Below are positions 1 through 9,680 of a stretch of 64,000 nucleotides of DNA, piece after piece. The stretch is from Symsagittifera roscoffensis. Its lineage: Eukaryota > Xenacoelomorpha > Acoela > Convolutidae. Both the position numbers and the translations under genes were made by a program. The notes beneath the pieces were generated by a model that saw only the letters and a list, made by a program, of their open reading frames with translations, was not told the DNA's origin and did not search any database. Position 1 is the stretch's first letter. The number at the start of each line of letters is the position of its first letter. The stretch spans positions 65,877,374-65,941,373 of the forward strand of contig NC_087065.1 of assembly GCF_963678635.1 (NCBI RefSeq). Reading direction: 5' to 3'.

Positions 1-2
1 TT

Positions 3-137
3 GTAAAGTGGGAACAACAGGAGGACCGTTTGGGCAGTCATGGGGTCGAATCTCTCCGAAGAAAAAGGGAACTGGTGGACGCTCATCTTAATCCGCTACT
101 GGTCTTGGGAAGCAATATCAAAGGACCAGCTGGTTAA
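3..137 (+). other. Possible C-terminal coding fragment at the window edge
   Basis: The frame is open from the left edge and ends at TAA 135-137, giving about 44 charged, non-repetitive residues that end in GPAG. The first 210 bases are visibly richer in G and C than the AT-rich DNA that follows, which would fit the tail of a gene or of a transposon ORF lying mostly outside the window. A second frame is also open for about 29 codons, so the coding assignment is weak. No family recognised. Confidence 0.2.
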
Positions 138-3100
138 TAAGGTGCAGTAGCGGGTTTGTGGGGTGATGGGGGTGCCTCAGCGATTCAACCCCCCGATGAC
201 GTAAAGGGTTCCTTCTCTCTTTGGTACTTTTTCAAGACATCCATTTTTGGCAAACTGACCTTAATTTTTTCTAAAGGCATATTTGGCGCCAAAACCTGCT
301 ATTTTAGAGGGGGAGTGCGCATTAAAGAAACGGAGTTTTCTGACCAATTTTTCCAAAAAAGTGCCTAAAAACGTTTTTTCTGGCCTGTTTTTTTTTTGTT
401 AAAAAAATATTTTACCTGCGAAGAAAATGGAGCCAAAACAGGGTCTTTCTAGTGATTTAGGAGATCTCGGAAAACTGAGTTGGCAATCCTGGAAAAAATT
501 CGACAAGCGAAAAATGTACGAAATTTTTCAAGTGGTCAATTTTCTAAAGTTGGCTGTGCTTCAACCAGTTTTTGTTATATTTAATTGATGAATTCTCACG
601 ACGTTTTTTCTTGCACCCAAAACGTTTTTTTAAATATGAGATTTAATTAACTAAGAGTAGCCCGCACTGAAATGACAAACTTGCAATTGAATTGGATAAA
701 AATTAATTTTTTACAGATAATAATTTATTTGAAAATAGATTTACGGTATCCCGATTTAAATATGTAAATCGAATGAGAATAGATTGATGAATTTTTATGA
801 TAGAGGAAAGTCTTTTTTTGCCTAAAAAATTATCAAATTAAATGGACATGTGCAAAGCGTTGAAATTCATCAAAATCTCAACAAAAAGATTTATTTAATT
901 GTTTTGATTGGAAATTTGAGCGAATTTTTTTACTCAAGAAAAACCTCCATCAGAGCTTCAGAGAGCAAGAGTCACTCGAGGAGAATTATTTACCAAAACT
1001 CAAAAATGAAAGTCATCCCTATAAAACTTTGCAAATCTAAAGGCTCTTGCGGTGTGAAAACTAAGAGTATCCAATGGTATGCAAAAGATACGAGAAGTCA
1101 AATCAAAATCATACTGATAATTTTATCTTCATTTTTGTCTATTGATTGATAGCCAAAAATTTTTTGCAAAGAATATGTGTTTTAAAAGTATACAAAAAAT
1201 GGAAAAAAGCTAATTTTATCATTACTCAGAATCCGTATGCCAACCAAACCAAAAAAAAAATGGCAAAACGAATTTAAATGATTTTGATTCGATTGAATTT
1301 GATTTCTTAAGCTAAGTTTTAAGATCGAATTAAACCGTTTTGAAATTGATTAAAATCAACTTTTGTGAGGTCTTTGCTATTATATCTGAATAAAATCGAT
1401 TGCAATCGTAGTCTTAAACTATCAGCGTACAAATTGAAACCGGTTCTTGGAAAATTTTGTGCGGAATTCGGGTTTAGCCCACAATCTGTTCTCGTGTCCG
1501 GTCAATTTTGGCCATGGGAGTTGGGTTGATACGTGCTGTGAGCTTGCCAGTCCCAAGACACGAAATTTTTATGAAAACGACTGGCAGTTTTTGGCGCACT
1601 TTTTGGCACTGTGAATAACCTTATTAAAATTTTTTTCACTACTCACAGAGTTTCCTTAAACAATCCCAGCCTTGTACGTTTTTTTTTCATTTTTGAGCGT
1701 AAAAAACTGAGAATGTTTCTTAAAAATGAGCAAAAAAACTGCGTAAATCAGGGTCAAAAACCTAAAGTTTCCGGCTGCCCTTCAAAGTGTTTTTAATTTC
1801 GTATCGGAAAGAAAAAGTTGGCAAGTATATGAAATTTTGAACAATGTGTAGTTTTTCTTTGATTGTTCCACCCCCTAAAAGTATTATGAATAATTTTAAT
1901 AGGGAAGTTATTGTGACGAATAAGCTTGCCTTCTTTCAATTAGGAATGGTTTTGAAAGCAGGTTGCTTCGACACAGAATATAGACAAGCAATTAGGGGGG
2001 CTTTTTCAATTTTCAGACCCCAAAGCTGAAGAATGTCACACCTGAGGTTTTCGTTCATAGATTTTGTTTGTATCATTCATTAGAAAAATAATGGTGCAAA
2101 AATTTTACCTTATTACTTTGAATATTCAAAGTAACTCAAGGTTTTCAGCAGAGCTCGATTACCGGAGATTGCCACAATCTGCAAAAGCTTGTAAAATTTT
2201 TCATTTCCCCATCGAAAAATCGATGAGACCCGAAGTTGAATCCAGGTAAAACCCAACAAAGAATTCTTGCGAATCCAGTTTCAGATCATTTTAATCGATG
2301 ATTCTTTTTTATAACATTTTTTTGCGGATTTAATTATGACCATCAAAACAAAAAATAATTTGATTTCGTAATTAGAAAAAATGACTTTTTAGCGCTGTCT
2401 CAATTTTTATTTAGCAATGTTTCAGCGCTGAAATTTCAAGTTTTTCCAGCAACAATTCAGCGCTGTTTCTTTGATTACTTAGAGCTTGTGCGTTCGTTTT
2501 GCTCAAGTTTTACATAGCTTTCCTTTAAAAAATGTAAAATTTTATATTGAATTTGACCTTTTCTAACGCGAGGGATCACATATCTTCAAATTTTAGGGGA
2601 TCCTTTTGAAACCGTATGCTTGCGGCAAACGTCTCTCCGCTAGAGACTATAGCGTAATGCATCAATTTGATCAGTTTTTTCTTCAACAAACTCTTTTGAT
2701 CAATTTTTGGAGGAAAAGCATCAGAAGAAAAACGTAGGAATGATTGATTTTTAATAGTCCGTCGAAAAAACTAGGTAGCTTTGTGAAGATTTTTCAGCTT
2801 TGAAGTTTGCAATGATTTACATAATTTTAATTTTCATTGTTAAAATATTAAAATTTTCATTTTTGATTCAGTGCTGACTCAGCACTGAAAGTTGTTGCTC
2901 TTAGGGTTAAGGTGTAGTGTTAAACCCTTGATGGTTATCGCTGATTTTTCAACACTTTTTTAACGCTTTTTTTGGTGTGAACTCCACCCAGAACATCATT
3001 GGATATCGTCATTTATCCTGAACTTGAAAATTAACTTGAACCGTTTTCCAATGAACTTCTGCACATTATTTGTTACTAATTGAGCTAAGCAAAACTCAAC

Positions 3101-4133
3101 TAAATATTATAGAAATTGACTGAAATGGGATGAAACTAAAAAAACTTTTTTCAATTTTGCACCTTACCTTTTTATTATTTCAGAGATTTTTGATTTTTTC
3201 ATGGTTTCAGTTTTAAAACAAAAAATTTCAAGCATTATTAGGCTATTTTCCAATCTAATTTTAGAAAATAATTTGCCTCAGCAAAGCGAATTAGGCTTAA
3301 AGATATTTGGTGCCTTTAATGAAAAATCAAATAACAATGAAAAGATGGATAGCCGGTTACTTGTTCTAGTAGCACAAACTTGTTCTAGTTCAGAGTTTTG
3401 AGGAAACTATTGGAGAAATTTTTCTTCCAAAGTAATGTAGTTTTTTCTGCTTGGTGTGATAAAAGATTCTGTCGTAATAAAATAAATTAGGCATATTAGA
3501 CAGCCATAAAAATATAAGCAAATTGGACAAAATTGTTTGAAGAAAACTGACTAGAAAACTAAAAAAAAAAATTTTTTCAAACTTTTTCGGTTCCCGAAAT
3601 GAAGCTAAAAAAACTTCAAAAACTAGTTTTACTTGCTTAAAATTAAATTTTAAGGACCTAAATTAGACAAAACTCAGCTGTGGTAAGCCTGCTCGCTTGC
3701 TTTATTCGCTCGAAAGAAGACGAAAAATCCAAAATTTCCAACCGAATTTTCTCGAAATTAGAGAGTTGTGATTTTCTTAATGTGGTTCGAATTATGACTG
3801 AGAGGGCTTTAATATGATATATCGCTTAACCCAGTCCAATGATTTTTTGTGGTACTTGATTTTGCAGGAAAACAAAAAGAAAAAAAAGAAAAAAATTAAA
3901 TTACACCCGAAGACAAAGTTTTTACCCGTTTTCAATGGTTGGAACAAAAACAACCTTCAAAAACATCTTGTTTCAAGTTCCAATAAAATTATGATTTTTT
4001 TTTATAAAAGGGCCATAGATTGATTTTTATGAAAAATTACTTCCGTCGTTAGCGCTTTCATTTTATTTTTAAAAATCACAGCCGTTTCTGAGTTTTTTTA
4101 GGGTAGCTTCTTACGTACATTTTCATGCAGTAC
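138..4133. other. AT-rich DNA without a recognisable gene
   Basis: Only short open frames (under 100 codons) with biased, AT-driven composition are present, and none has a domain I recognise. Homopolymer runs of A and T are frequent. Around 2385-2900 several copies of AGCGCTG or CAGCACTG-like motifs occur in both orientations, possibly the worn ends of a small transposon. I see no other structure. Confidence 0.5.
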
Positions 4134-4872
4134 TACAGTGCTGATTTAAATTATCCGGACAAAACGAACAAAACTTGAATTATCAAACGCGTTTTCCTCA
4201 AATTATGTTAAGATTAGACAAAAAGTGAGGAGAACACAAGTTGCTTAGAATTTCATCAAAATTACTATGGTGCTATTTTTTCTCCGAAATTCTCAACCAA
4301 AATTTTACCGCAAAAATGGGTCATTTTGGTTTTTTTCAATTAATCAAGAATTACACTGAAACTACTTTAGTAATTGATGGAAAAATTACATCAAAAGAAG
4401 CCTCCTAAATAGCCCAACAAAGTTTAAGAAGGGTTAAATCTCCAAAAACCAGTATAAGAAAAAAAGTTTTTACTTGACAGTTAATAAATGTGATTTTTAC
4501 TAAATAAAACCCAGAATCTCTGTTTAAAAACACATTTTAAACAATTTGCGCAAATTTTTGGAGATTTAACCCTTCTTAAACTTTGTTGGACTATGTAGGA
4601 TGCTTCTTGTGATGTAATTTTTTCATCAATTAACAAAGTAGTTTCAGTGTAATTCTTGATTAATTGAAAAAAGCCAAAATGACCCATTTTTAGGGTAAAA
4701 CTTTGGTTGAGAATTTCGGAATTTTGATGGTAACTATAGTAATTTTGATGAAATTCTAAGCAACTTTTGTTCTCTTTTCTTTTTTTGTCTAATCTTAACC
4801 CAATTTGAGAAAAACGCGTTTGAAAATTCAAGTTTTGTTCGTTTTGTCCGGATAATTTAAATCAGCACTGTA
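4134..4872. mobile_element. Foldback MITE of Tc1/mariner type, 735 bp
   Basis: The left end CAGTGCTGATTTAAAT at 4136 is mirrored by its reverse complement ending at 4870, and each end is flanked by TA (4134-4135 and 4871-4872), the target-site duplication of Tc1/mariner elements. The inverted arms are long, roughly 4136-4448 and 4553-4870, with about 100 bp of unpaired centre. The arms differ by scattered substitutions and small indels. A 116-codon frame lies on the minus strand of the right arm (4481-4831), but it has no transposase motif and reads through the palindrome, so I do not call it a gene. It is a non-autonomous element, probably mobilised in trans. Confidence 0.8.
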
Positions 4873-5905
4873 CTTTCAAGTAATTTAGCCACCAGCACTA
4901 AACTAAAAAAGCTAACACATTGAAAACGTGCAATTGAAAATACAATTGAATTATTATAATTTTTTAAATTGATAATACACCAGTTTTCGATTTACACTAT
5001 ATACAAAAGCGTGGTCATTGGTTTCAAGGAGCCAGTACATCACGGGCGGTTTTGTTATTAGATCAGATTAGTTTACTACTAGTGAAGTTATAAGGTACTT
5101 AACGATTAATAGAAGCGTTAGAGTGAATCTACAGCGTTACAATAAAAAGATGAATGTACTGTTACTTCTGATGGTATATATGATATGATGAAGGTGAAAT
5201 TTTTCCAGCGGAGTTGTCCAGAGACAAAGAAACAAACTTTCAACATTTTTCTATAAATGAAGTCCAAATGCCTTCATATCAAGTAGATATACTCTTTTCA
5301 GTCGACGTGTAGGGGCATGAAAGCTTAAATGAATATTTGGTGTTCAGAGTTTTTTTTGGCATATAGCAGTCAATCAGGATCAAGTTTTTGCTCAAAGCGC
5401 TAGCGCATTTTTAGTCAATCTGAATAGCATAAAAAGAATATTTGATTTGTCCAAATAAGTGAAGGGCTTAAGTTGATATGAGCCGTCAAGTTTGGGATGT
5501 TTTTGAAATGATTTTGGGATTGTGAGTAATATATGCGTTCAGTTCCAGAGGAAACCAGAACTATGAATGGATTCCGAGAAAAGCCAGTCGTTTGGCATCA
5601 GATTCGCACCGAAACGGATTCTTCGTGATTGTTCATATCTCTGTCGTTGGTCCAGTTGGTCTGAAACAGGCAACAAACGATGAAGGGTGAATCAAACACA
5701 CTGTTTGACGGAGACAGATAATAATGAGCTGTTCCATCAAAAACTTAGCCCAGATTTGTATCTTTTCAAATATACCCTCTGGCGTTCATTTGGACCTAAC
5801 CAAAGTTGGAGCTGGTTAAATTGTATACTCAAGCGTTTTATAACTTTTGTTACGTTTCAAAATTGCACGCCTCACAACATTTTTTTGACGCTCTCCTTTT
5901 CTGAC
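4873..5905. other. Intergenic DNA left of element A, no gene seen
   Basis: About 1 kb of mixed-composition DNA. The longest frame, 81 codons from 5687, runs into the LTR of element A and has no recognisable domain. Nothing repeats or folds obviously here. Confidence 0.5.
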
Positions 5906-5909
5906 CACT
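5906..5909. repeat. Target-site duplication CACT, left of element A
   Basis: CACT directly precedes the TG of the left LTR. The same four bases directly follow the right LTR at 24768-24771. A 4-bp duplication is within the range known for Ty3/gypsy elements and marks a single integration event. Confidence 0.85.
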
Positions 5910-6109
5910 TGAGTTATGACTGGGGTGTATAACTCATAGAGTAATTTCGGATAGGGTACACCGTCTGCTCGTCACGCTATCTTATTTTCGGCCGGATAGA
6001 TTCGTGCAACTTCTTAGTCTAATACCGATCCTAATCTTACTCTTATACTATCTAGTCTCAGGTTGTTTAACTAGTCTCTGCTAGGCTCAATAGATCTAGG
6101 GTATACTGG

Positions 6110-6115
6110 TTTATT
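6110..6115 (-). terminator. AATAAA polyadenylation signal in the 3' LTR of A
   Basis: The sense strand reads GCAATAAACC here. It is the only canonical AATAAA I see in the LTR and is conserved in element B (47892-47897). It lies upstream of the TATAAG motif, so if it is the real signal the transcription start must lie further 5' in the LTR. Confidence 0.45.
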
Positions 6116-6176
6116 GCGGCTGCTGAAGTGCTCGGGAGAGTCCAACTAATTTCTAAGTTAAATTCAAATCTCTCTG

Positions 6177-6204
6177 GTGCTGAAATTACAAGTAACTTCA
6201 GCAC
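6177..6204 (-). promoter_or_regulatory. 13-bp stem, 2-nt loop hairpin in LTR A
   Basis: The sequence is an inverted repeat of 13-nt arms around a two-base centre, with one mismatch that would be a G-U pair in RNA. The same hairpin is at 24625-24652, and it is a perfect 13-bp stem in both LTRs of element B (30500-30527, 47803-47830). It lies between the CCAAT boxes and AATAAA. It could be a protein-binding palindrome or an RNA structure near the start of the transcript. Confidence 0.6.
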
Positions 6205-6319
6205 TTACAAATAAGTGGGTTGTTAGTTAGATTGATCATGATTGGTTAATATTAAATACTTTACATTGGTAAAACATTTAATTTATCCAATCATAAAATA
6301 TAGTTTAGATCAGGTTCCA

Positions 6320-6326
6320 CCCATCC
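6320..6326 (-). promoter_or_regulatory. Short polypurine tract next to the 3' LTR of A
   Basis: The sense strand reads ACCCGGATGGG directly before the TG of the 3' LTR. The purine run GGATGGG is identical in element B (47681-47687). This is the expected position of the plus-strand primer, though the tract is short. Confidence 0.5.
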
Positions 6327-6898
6327 GGGTTTTACAGAGTTTTTTAGAACAGTTCTTCTGTAATTCAAGGGTGGATGATGGACGTTGGTATTTGGCGAAC
6401 ATCATAATTTTCTTCCGCTTCTTCTTGTGACAACGACTGAGTCTTTGCAACAAAATCAATTCTGATTTCAGAATGGTTGGCTATGTCAGGTTTTTCTGTT
6501 CTTCGTGGAGAACTTCTTTTGTGTCTGATCTAGCTTGGGAATGGCGTGGAGACTGTGCGTGGAGGGGATGCCTGGTTACTCGGATCTGTACGTACACTTG
6601 GGTCATCGAGGTGGTCATTGGTCTGATTCAATGAAGTCCTTTTCTGCGAGGTCAAGTCGTACTCTAAATCCTTTGAGTTGTGATTGTGAGCGGCATATCG
6701 ATTGTAGTTGGTCATTCTCTCTCGAGTGTAGTGGGGTCGTCTTGTCTTTTGATGTTCGTCCTTGGTGTTGTATTCTGATCTATATATTGCATCATGTGAT
6801 TTTACATTTTATAAAACTTTTATTAGTTTAATATTTTTTAATAATGATTTTAGTTAGTTGTTTTCACAAAAGCTTTTTGTTTTAGTTCGGTTATTTTG

Positions 6899-6926
6899 AA
6901 GAGTTACTCACCCTTGAGTAGCTCTT
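6899..6926 (-). promoter_or_regulatory. Conserved 12-bp-stem hairpin in the 3' region of A
   Basis: Arms AAGAGTTACTCA and TGAGTAGCTCTT (plus-strand reading) pair except at one position around a four-base loop. The same 28 bases are present in element B at 47047-47074. It is a candidate RNA element for export, stability or packaging. The function is inferred only from conservation and position. Confidence 0.5.
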
Positions 6927-6967
6927 ATTAAAAATAAAGGTGTGGTCACAAAGCGTGGATGTAGCGC

Positions 6968-7024
6968 GGTGGGTTAGGCCGGCTATAGAGCATGCTCAGG
7001 ACGTCCTTCCTGGTGGGTTAGGCC
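6968..7024 (-). repeat. GC-rich block with duplicated 13-mer, 3' region of A
   Basis: GGTGGGTTAGGCC occurs at 6968-6980 and 7012-7024, 44 bp apart, with the palindromes GCATGC and GGACGTCC between them. The block stands out from AT-rich surroundings. In element B the same pair (sense GGCCTAACCCACC) is at 46949-46961 and 46993-47005 with the same 44-bp spacing. Confidence 0.55.
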
Positions 7025-7798
7025 AGGTGTGGGAGTATGATTTCATGCGGTTTTTGTGAGGGGTCCTGTTATGTGACAACGTTTTATGTTGGGTTTGTTG
7101 TGGTTTTACTTGTGTCTTGTTGGTTATGTACTTTTTCCAAAAAGCAAATTGTTTGTGGTATGGGTTTGTCTTTCGACTTTTTTGTGTTTTATTATCTCTT
7201 TCTAAGACTTTGTAATAGTCTTCAAAAGAATAAATTATCCAGTTTTAAACTGGGTTAATCCGGTTTGGGTACCGTTGGTTTCCTTTTCTTAGTCATGCTG
7301 TTATTCTATGATTTGTGGTATTTAGTAAGCTGCGTTGGTTAGTTTTGTTTAGTATATGATTCCTTTCCAACCGGGTTAAAGGAAAGTTTGAAACATGTTA
7401 TTATATGTTAGAGTTGTTGAGTGTGAAAACTTGAAACTGAAATTCATTATTTTAAACAATTCTTCGTGGGCGAGCTGTTCGAGTGTGGATAGAATTTCTG
7501 TGCGAATGAATGAAAATATCAAAAGGTTAGTACTGCAATTGCATTTTATTAATTTACTGCATAGAATTTGGAAATTTACTGCTAGTTATGGGGGAATTTT
7601 AAGATACAAATTTTCATTATAATTAGATTTACTGCTTTTGGGGGAAAATTTTATAAATTAATTTACTGCATTGGTATTATATTTATTTAATTGTTGGTGC
7701 AAAAGTTTAATAGAGTCTTAAACAGTTTTGAAGAAGTTTGCTATTTTTTATTTTTCTTTTGTGAATTTTTCAGATGATCTAGGATGAAGGCTAAAAAT

Positions 7799-7877
7799 CT
7801 AAAGAAAACATGAATAAAGAATGGTGAGTTTTTCAATATTTTAATTAGTTAGTAATATTCATTGAATTCATACTTAC
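7799..7877 (-). other. Putative 79-bp intron immediately after the ORF7 stop (A)
   Basis: On the minus strand the ORF7 stop TAA is followed by CAG and then GTAAGT (7872-7877), a consensus 5' splice site. Downstream are a perfect TACTAAC branch motif (7848-7854), a pyrimidine-rich TTTTCTTTAG acceptor (AG at 7799-7800) and an alternative AG at 7791-7792. Donor, branch motif and acceptor are conserved in element B (46106-46181). The genomic copies keep the intron, so RNA that was reverse-transcribed must have been unspliced. Confidence 0.6.
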
Positions 7878-7880
7878 CTG

Positions 7881-9680
7881 TTAGTCGTCGGGGAAAAAAC
7901 CGTGGGGGAAGATGTCGTGAATTAGTTCTGAAGTTGTTAGTAGTTTAGCTAAGATGCGGATGATATTTTTAGTTTGAAGCAGTGGCCAAAGCAATTGAAG
8001 TGCCTTAATGGTGGTTAGTTCTTCAGTGCCTACTGCAAACTCATAAGGTGTGTTTTGGATTAAGTTATATAATTTGTGGTTAAATTTAGTGTTGTGGATG
8101 AATTCTAAAATGGGGATTTCTATAGGCTGTACAAACTCGTGCGGGATAAGGAGGGGTCGGGATTCTTCGGCGTTGAAGGTCTTGGTGATGGGGCAGAAAA
8201 TGTACATTTGGGTTATGGGGTCATAATTACGAAGAATACCATGGAGGTTAGTGTCTTTAATACAATATGTGAAATTTAGGAAATACGGTGAAGTGTATTT
8301 TGAATTGATGAATTGGAAACGATGGTGTGGTTGTCTAGAGGGTGTGTGGAGGTCAAAGTGATTTTGGATGAAACGATAGTAACTGTATGTATGTGTTTGT
8401 TTAGTTCGCAACATAATATCGTGTGAGCAGTGTAAATCTCTTTCGTGTGGTGCAAGAAAATGAAAGGTTAGTGAAAAAATTTCGAAGCGTTCTTTAAAAC
8501 TTTCGTATGCCTGTGTGTTTGTTAGTGCTTCTGAAATAATGTGATCAAACTTTCGGTCGAAGATGTTTAGTGTAAATACATATGGTGTCTTGATGAAAAA
8601 TTTCTCGGTGATTTGTGGATTAGCGAAGCGATCGTCGTCTAAGAATTGATCTTGGTTAGCTCTGATGATGTTGTGATCGTAGTATTCTAGCGTATATTCA
8701 TTAGCTCTAGGTGCAGTGTGTATTTTTAGTGATTTTTTATATCCAACGTAAGTAAACTGTCTAGCGGTTAGTGGTGTAGTTAGTCGATATAGCATGTCTT
8801 TGTTTCGTTCTATATCGATGGAAGTGCTGAATAAAGGTAAGCAAAGAGGGTTAGTGAAATGATAGTATGAGGTCCAAGAGAGAGTGGGCATTAAAACGTA
8901 TTCATCTACAAAGTTGCGTGTTTCGTTAGCGTCGTGAGGGGTGTTTAAAGTGTATTGTGGAAATGAGGGTAAAGTGATAGCTAAAAATTCTTTAGTGTTA
9001 GTATGCTGGGGGTGGTTTATGTATTCACGGGCTGTTCCTGGTTTTGCTGGGAAAGGATGGTTGGGGAATTTTCTTTTAAAAGTGCGGTAAGCTCTATTTG
9101 TGTTTAGTGAAGATATAGTGGATGTGGATGATGGTGTTAATGATTCAGTATAATTTGTAGAGGGTGTAGGGGGATTGGATGAATCTGTAGTGGAGGAGAT
9201 TTGGTTTATGGTCGGGGTGTTGAGGTGGTAGGATTGTTGTTGGAGGGTAATAAAATTATCTAGCTCTGGGGAGATTCGGGGGGTGTCTGGAGAATGAGAT
9301 GATTGGTCAGAATGGTGTGAGGAGTAGGTTGGGGTAACTTGGGAAGCATAAGAGGGTGTGGGAGTGATTGGGTCAGGGTTATTTGACAATATGGGTTGAA
9401 AAGGAGGTTGAGAAAAATTAGAAGGGTTATGAAAATTATTAGATGGGGATGGTTCTGAGTCGGCAAATTCATCGGGGGTTTCAATATTCGGGTTATTTAG
9501 CTGTGAGATGGAGTATAAAACTGAAATATGTGAGTTAGTGTCGGAATTCATGCCTGATGTTACATTGCTAGATGGAAAATCGGGTGGCGGAAAAGCAAAA
9601 AGTGGTATGATTGGGATTGGAGAGGTAAGATTGGTTGGATGGGAATTTGATCGGTGTAGTGATCCAAGTTGGCGGCTCAT
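7881..9680 (-). CDS. ORF7: 599-aa protein of unknown function (A)
   Basis: A complete frame of 599 codons, the last in the element. The first ~200 residues are Pro/Ser/Thr/Asn-rich and look disordered. The rest, from about NRAYRTFKRKFPNHPF onward, has ordinary globular composition rich in His, Phe and Tyr, ending FFPDD. There is no signal peptide or membrane segment and no motif I recognise. Its ATG overlaps the ORF6 stop as ATGA (9677-9680), so translation may depend on termination-reinitiation after the envelope. The counterpart in element B (44294-46102, 602 aa) is also full-length and very similar, although element B is broken almost everywhere else. Candidates are a matrix-like, regulatory or host-antagonist protein, but nothing in the sequence decides. 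Confidence 0.85.
   Translation of the reverse strand: MSRQLGSLHRSNSHPTNLTSPIPIIPLFAFPPPDFPSSNVTSGMNSDTNSHISVLYSISQLNNPNIETPDEFADSEPSPSNNFHNPSNFSQPPFQPILSNNPDPITPTPSYASQVTPTYSSHHSDQSSHSPDTPRISPELDNFITLQQQSYHLNTPTINQISSTTDSSNPPTPSTNYTESLTPSSTSTISSLNTNRAYRTFKRKFPNHPFPAKPGTAREYINHPQHTNTKEFLAITLPSFPQYTLNTPHDANETRNFVDEYVLMPTLSWTSYYHFTNPLCLPLFSTSIDIERNKDMLYRLTTPLTARQFTYVGYKKSLKIHTAPRANEYTLEYYDHNIIRANQDQFLDDDRFANPQITEKFFIKTPYVFTLNIFDRKFDHIISEALTNTQAYESFKERFEIFSLTFHFLAPHERDLHCSHDIMLRTKQTHTYSYYRFIQNHFDLHTPSRQPHHRFQFINSKYTSPYFLNFTYCIKDTNLHGILRNYDPITQMYIFCPITKTFNAEESRPLLIPHEFVQPIEIPILEFIHNTKFNHKLYNLIQNTPYEFAVGTEELTTIKALQLLWPLLQTKNIIRILAKLLTTSELIHDIFPHGFFPDD

Larger units (their letters stand above)
5910..6319 (-). 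repeat. 3' LTR of element A
   Basis: 410 bp, and I find no difference from 24358-24767. In sense orientation it begins TGGAACCTG and ends AACTCA. Sense-strand features are CCAAT boxes near the start, a 28-nt hairpin (6177-6204), AATAAA (antisense of 6110-6115) and a TATAAG motif further 3'. The last ~25 bases of the LTR differ clearly from those of element B, while the rest is about 97% identical. Confidence 0.95.
6327..7790 (-). other. 3' untranslated region of element A between the intron and the LTR
   Basis: About 1.46 kb without a convincing ORF. Short frames (for example a 61-codon minus-strand frame at 6530-6715, and an ~82-codon basic frame without ATG around 7000-7230) are not kept open in element B. 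Conserved non-coding features are present: a cluster of GCAGTAAAT-like motifs with C-runs (7535-7690), the palindrome CCAGTTTAAAACTGG (around 7240), a GC-rich block with a duplicated 13-mer (6968-7024), and a 12-bp-stem hairpin (6899-6926). The sequence is clearly alignable with element B 46190-47680. Confidence 0.6.

Noticed and set aside
10-60. tRNA gene suggested by GGGTCGAATC near the left edge
   Set aside because: No matching acceptor stem, D-arm or anticodon arm can be formed around it.
2385-2900. A second small inverted-repeat transposon defined by AGCGCTG/CAGCACTG motifs
   Set aside because: Motifs occur in both orientations but no continuous terminal repeats or target duplication could be defined.
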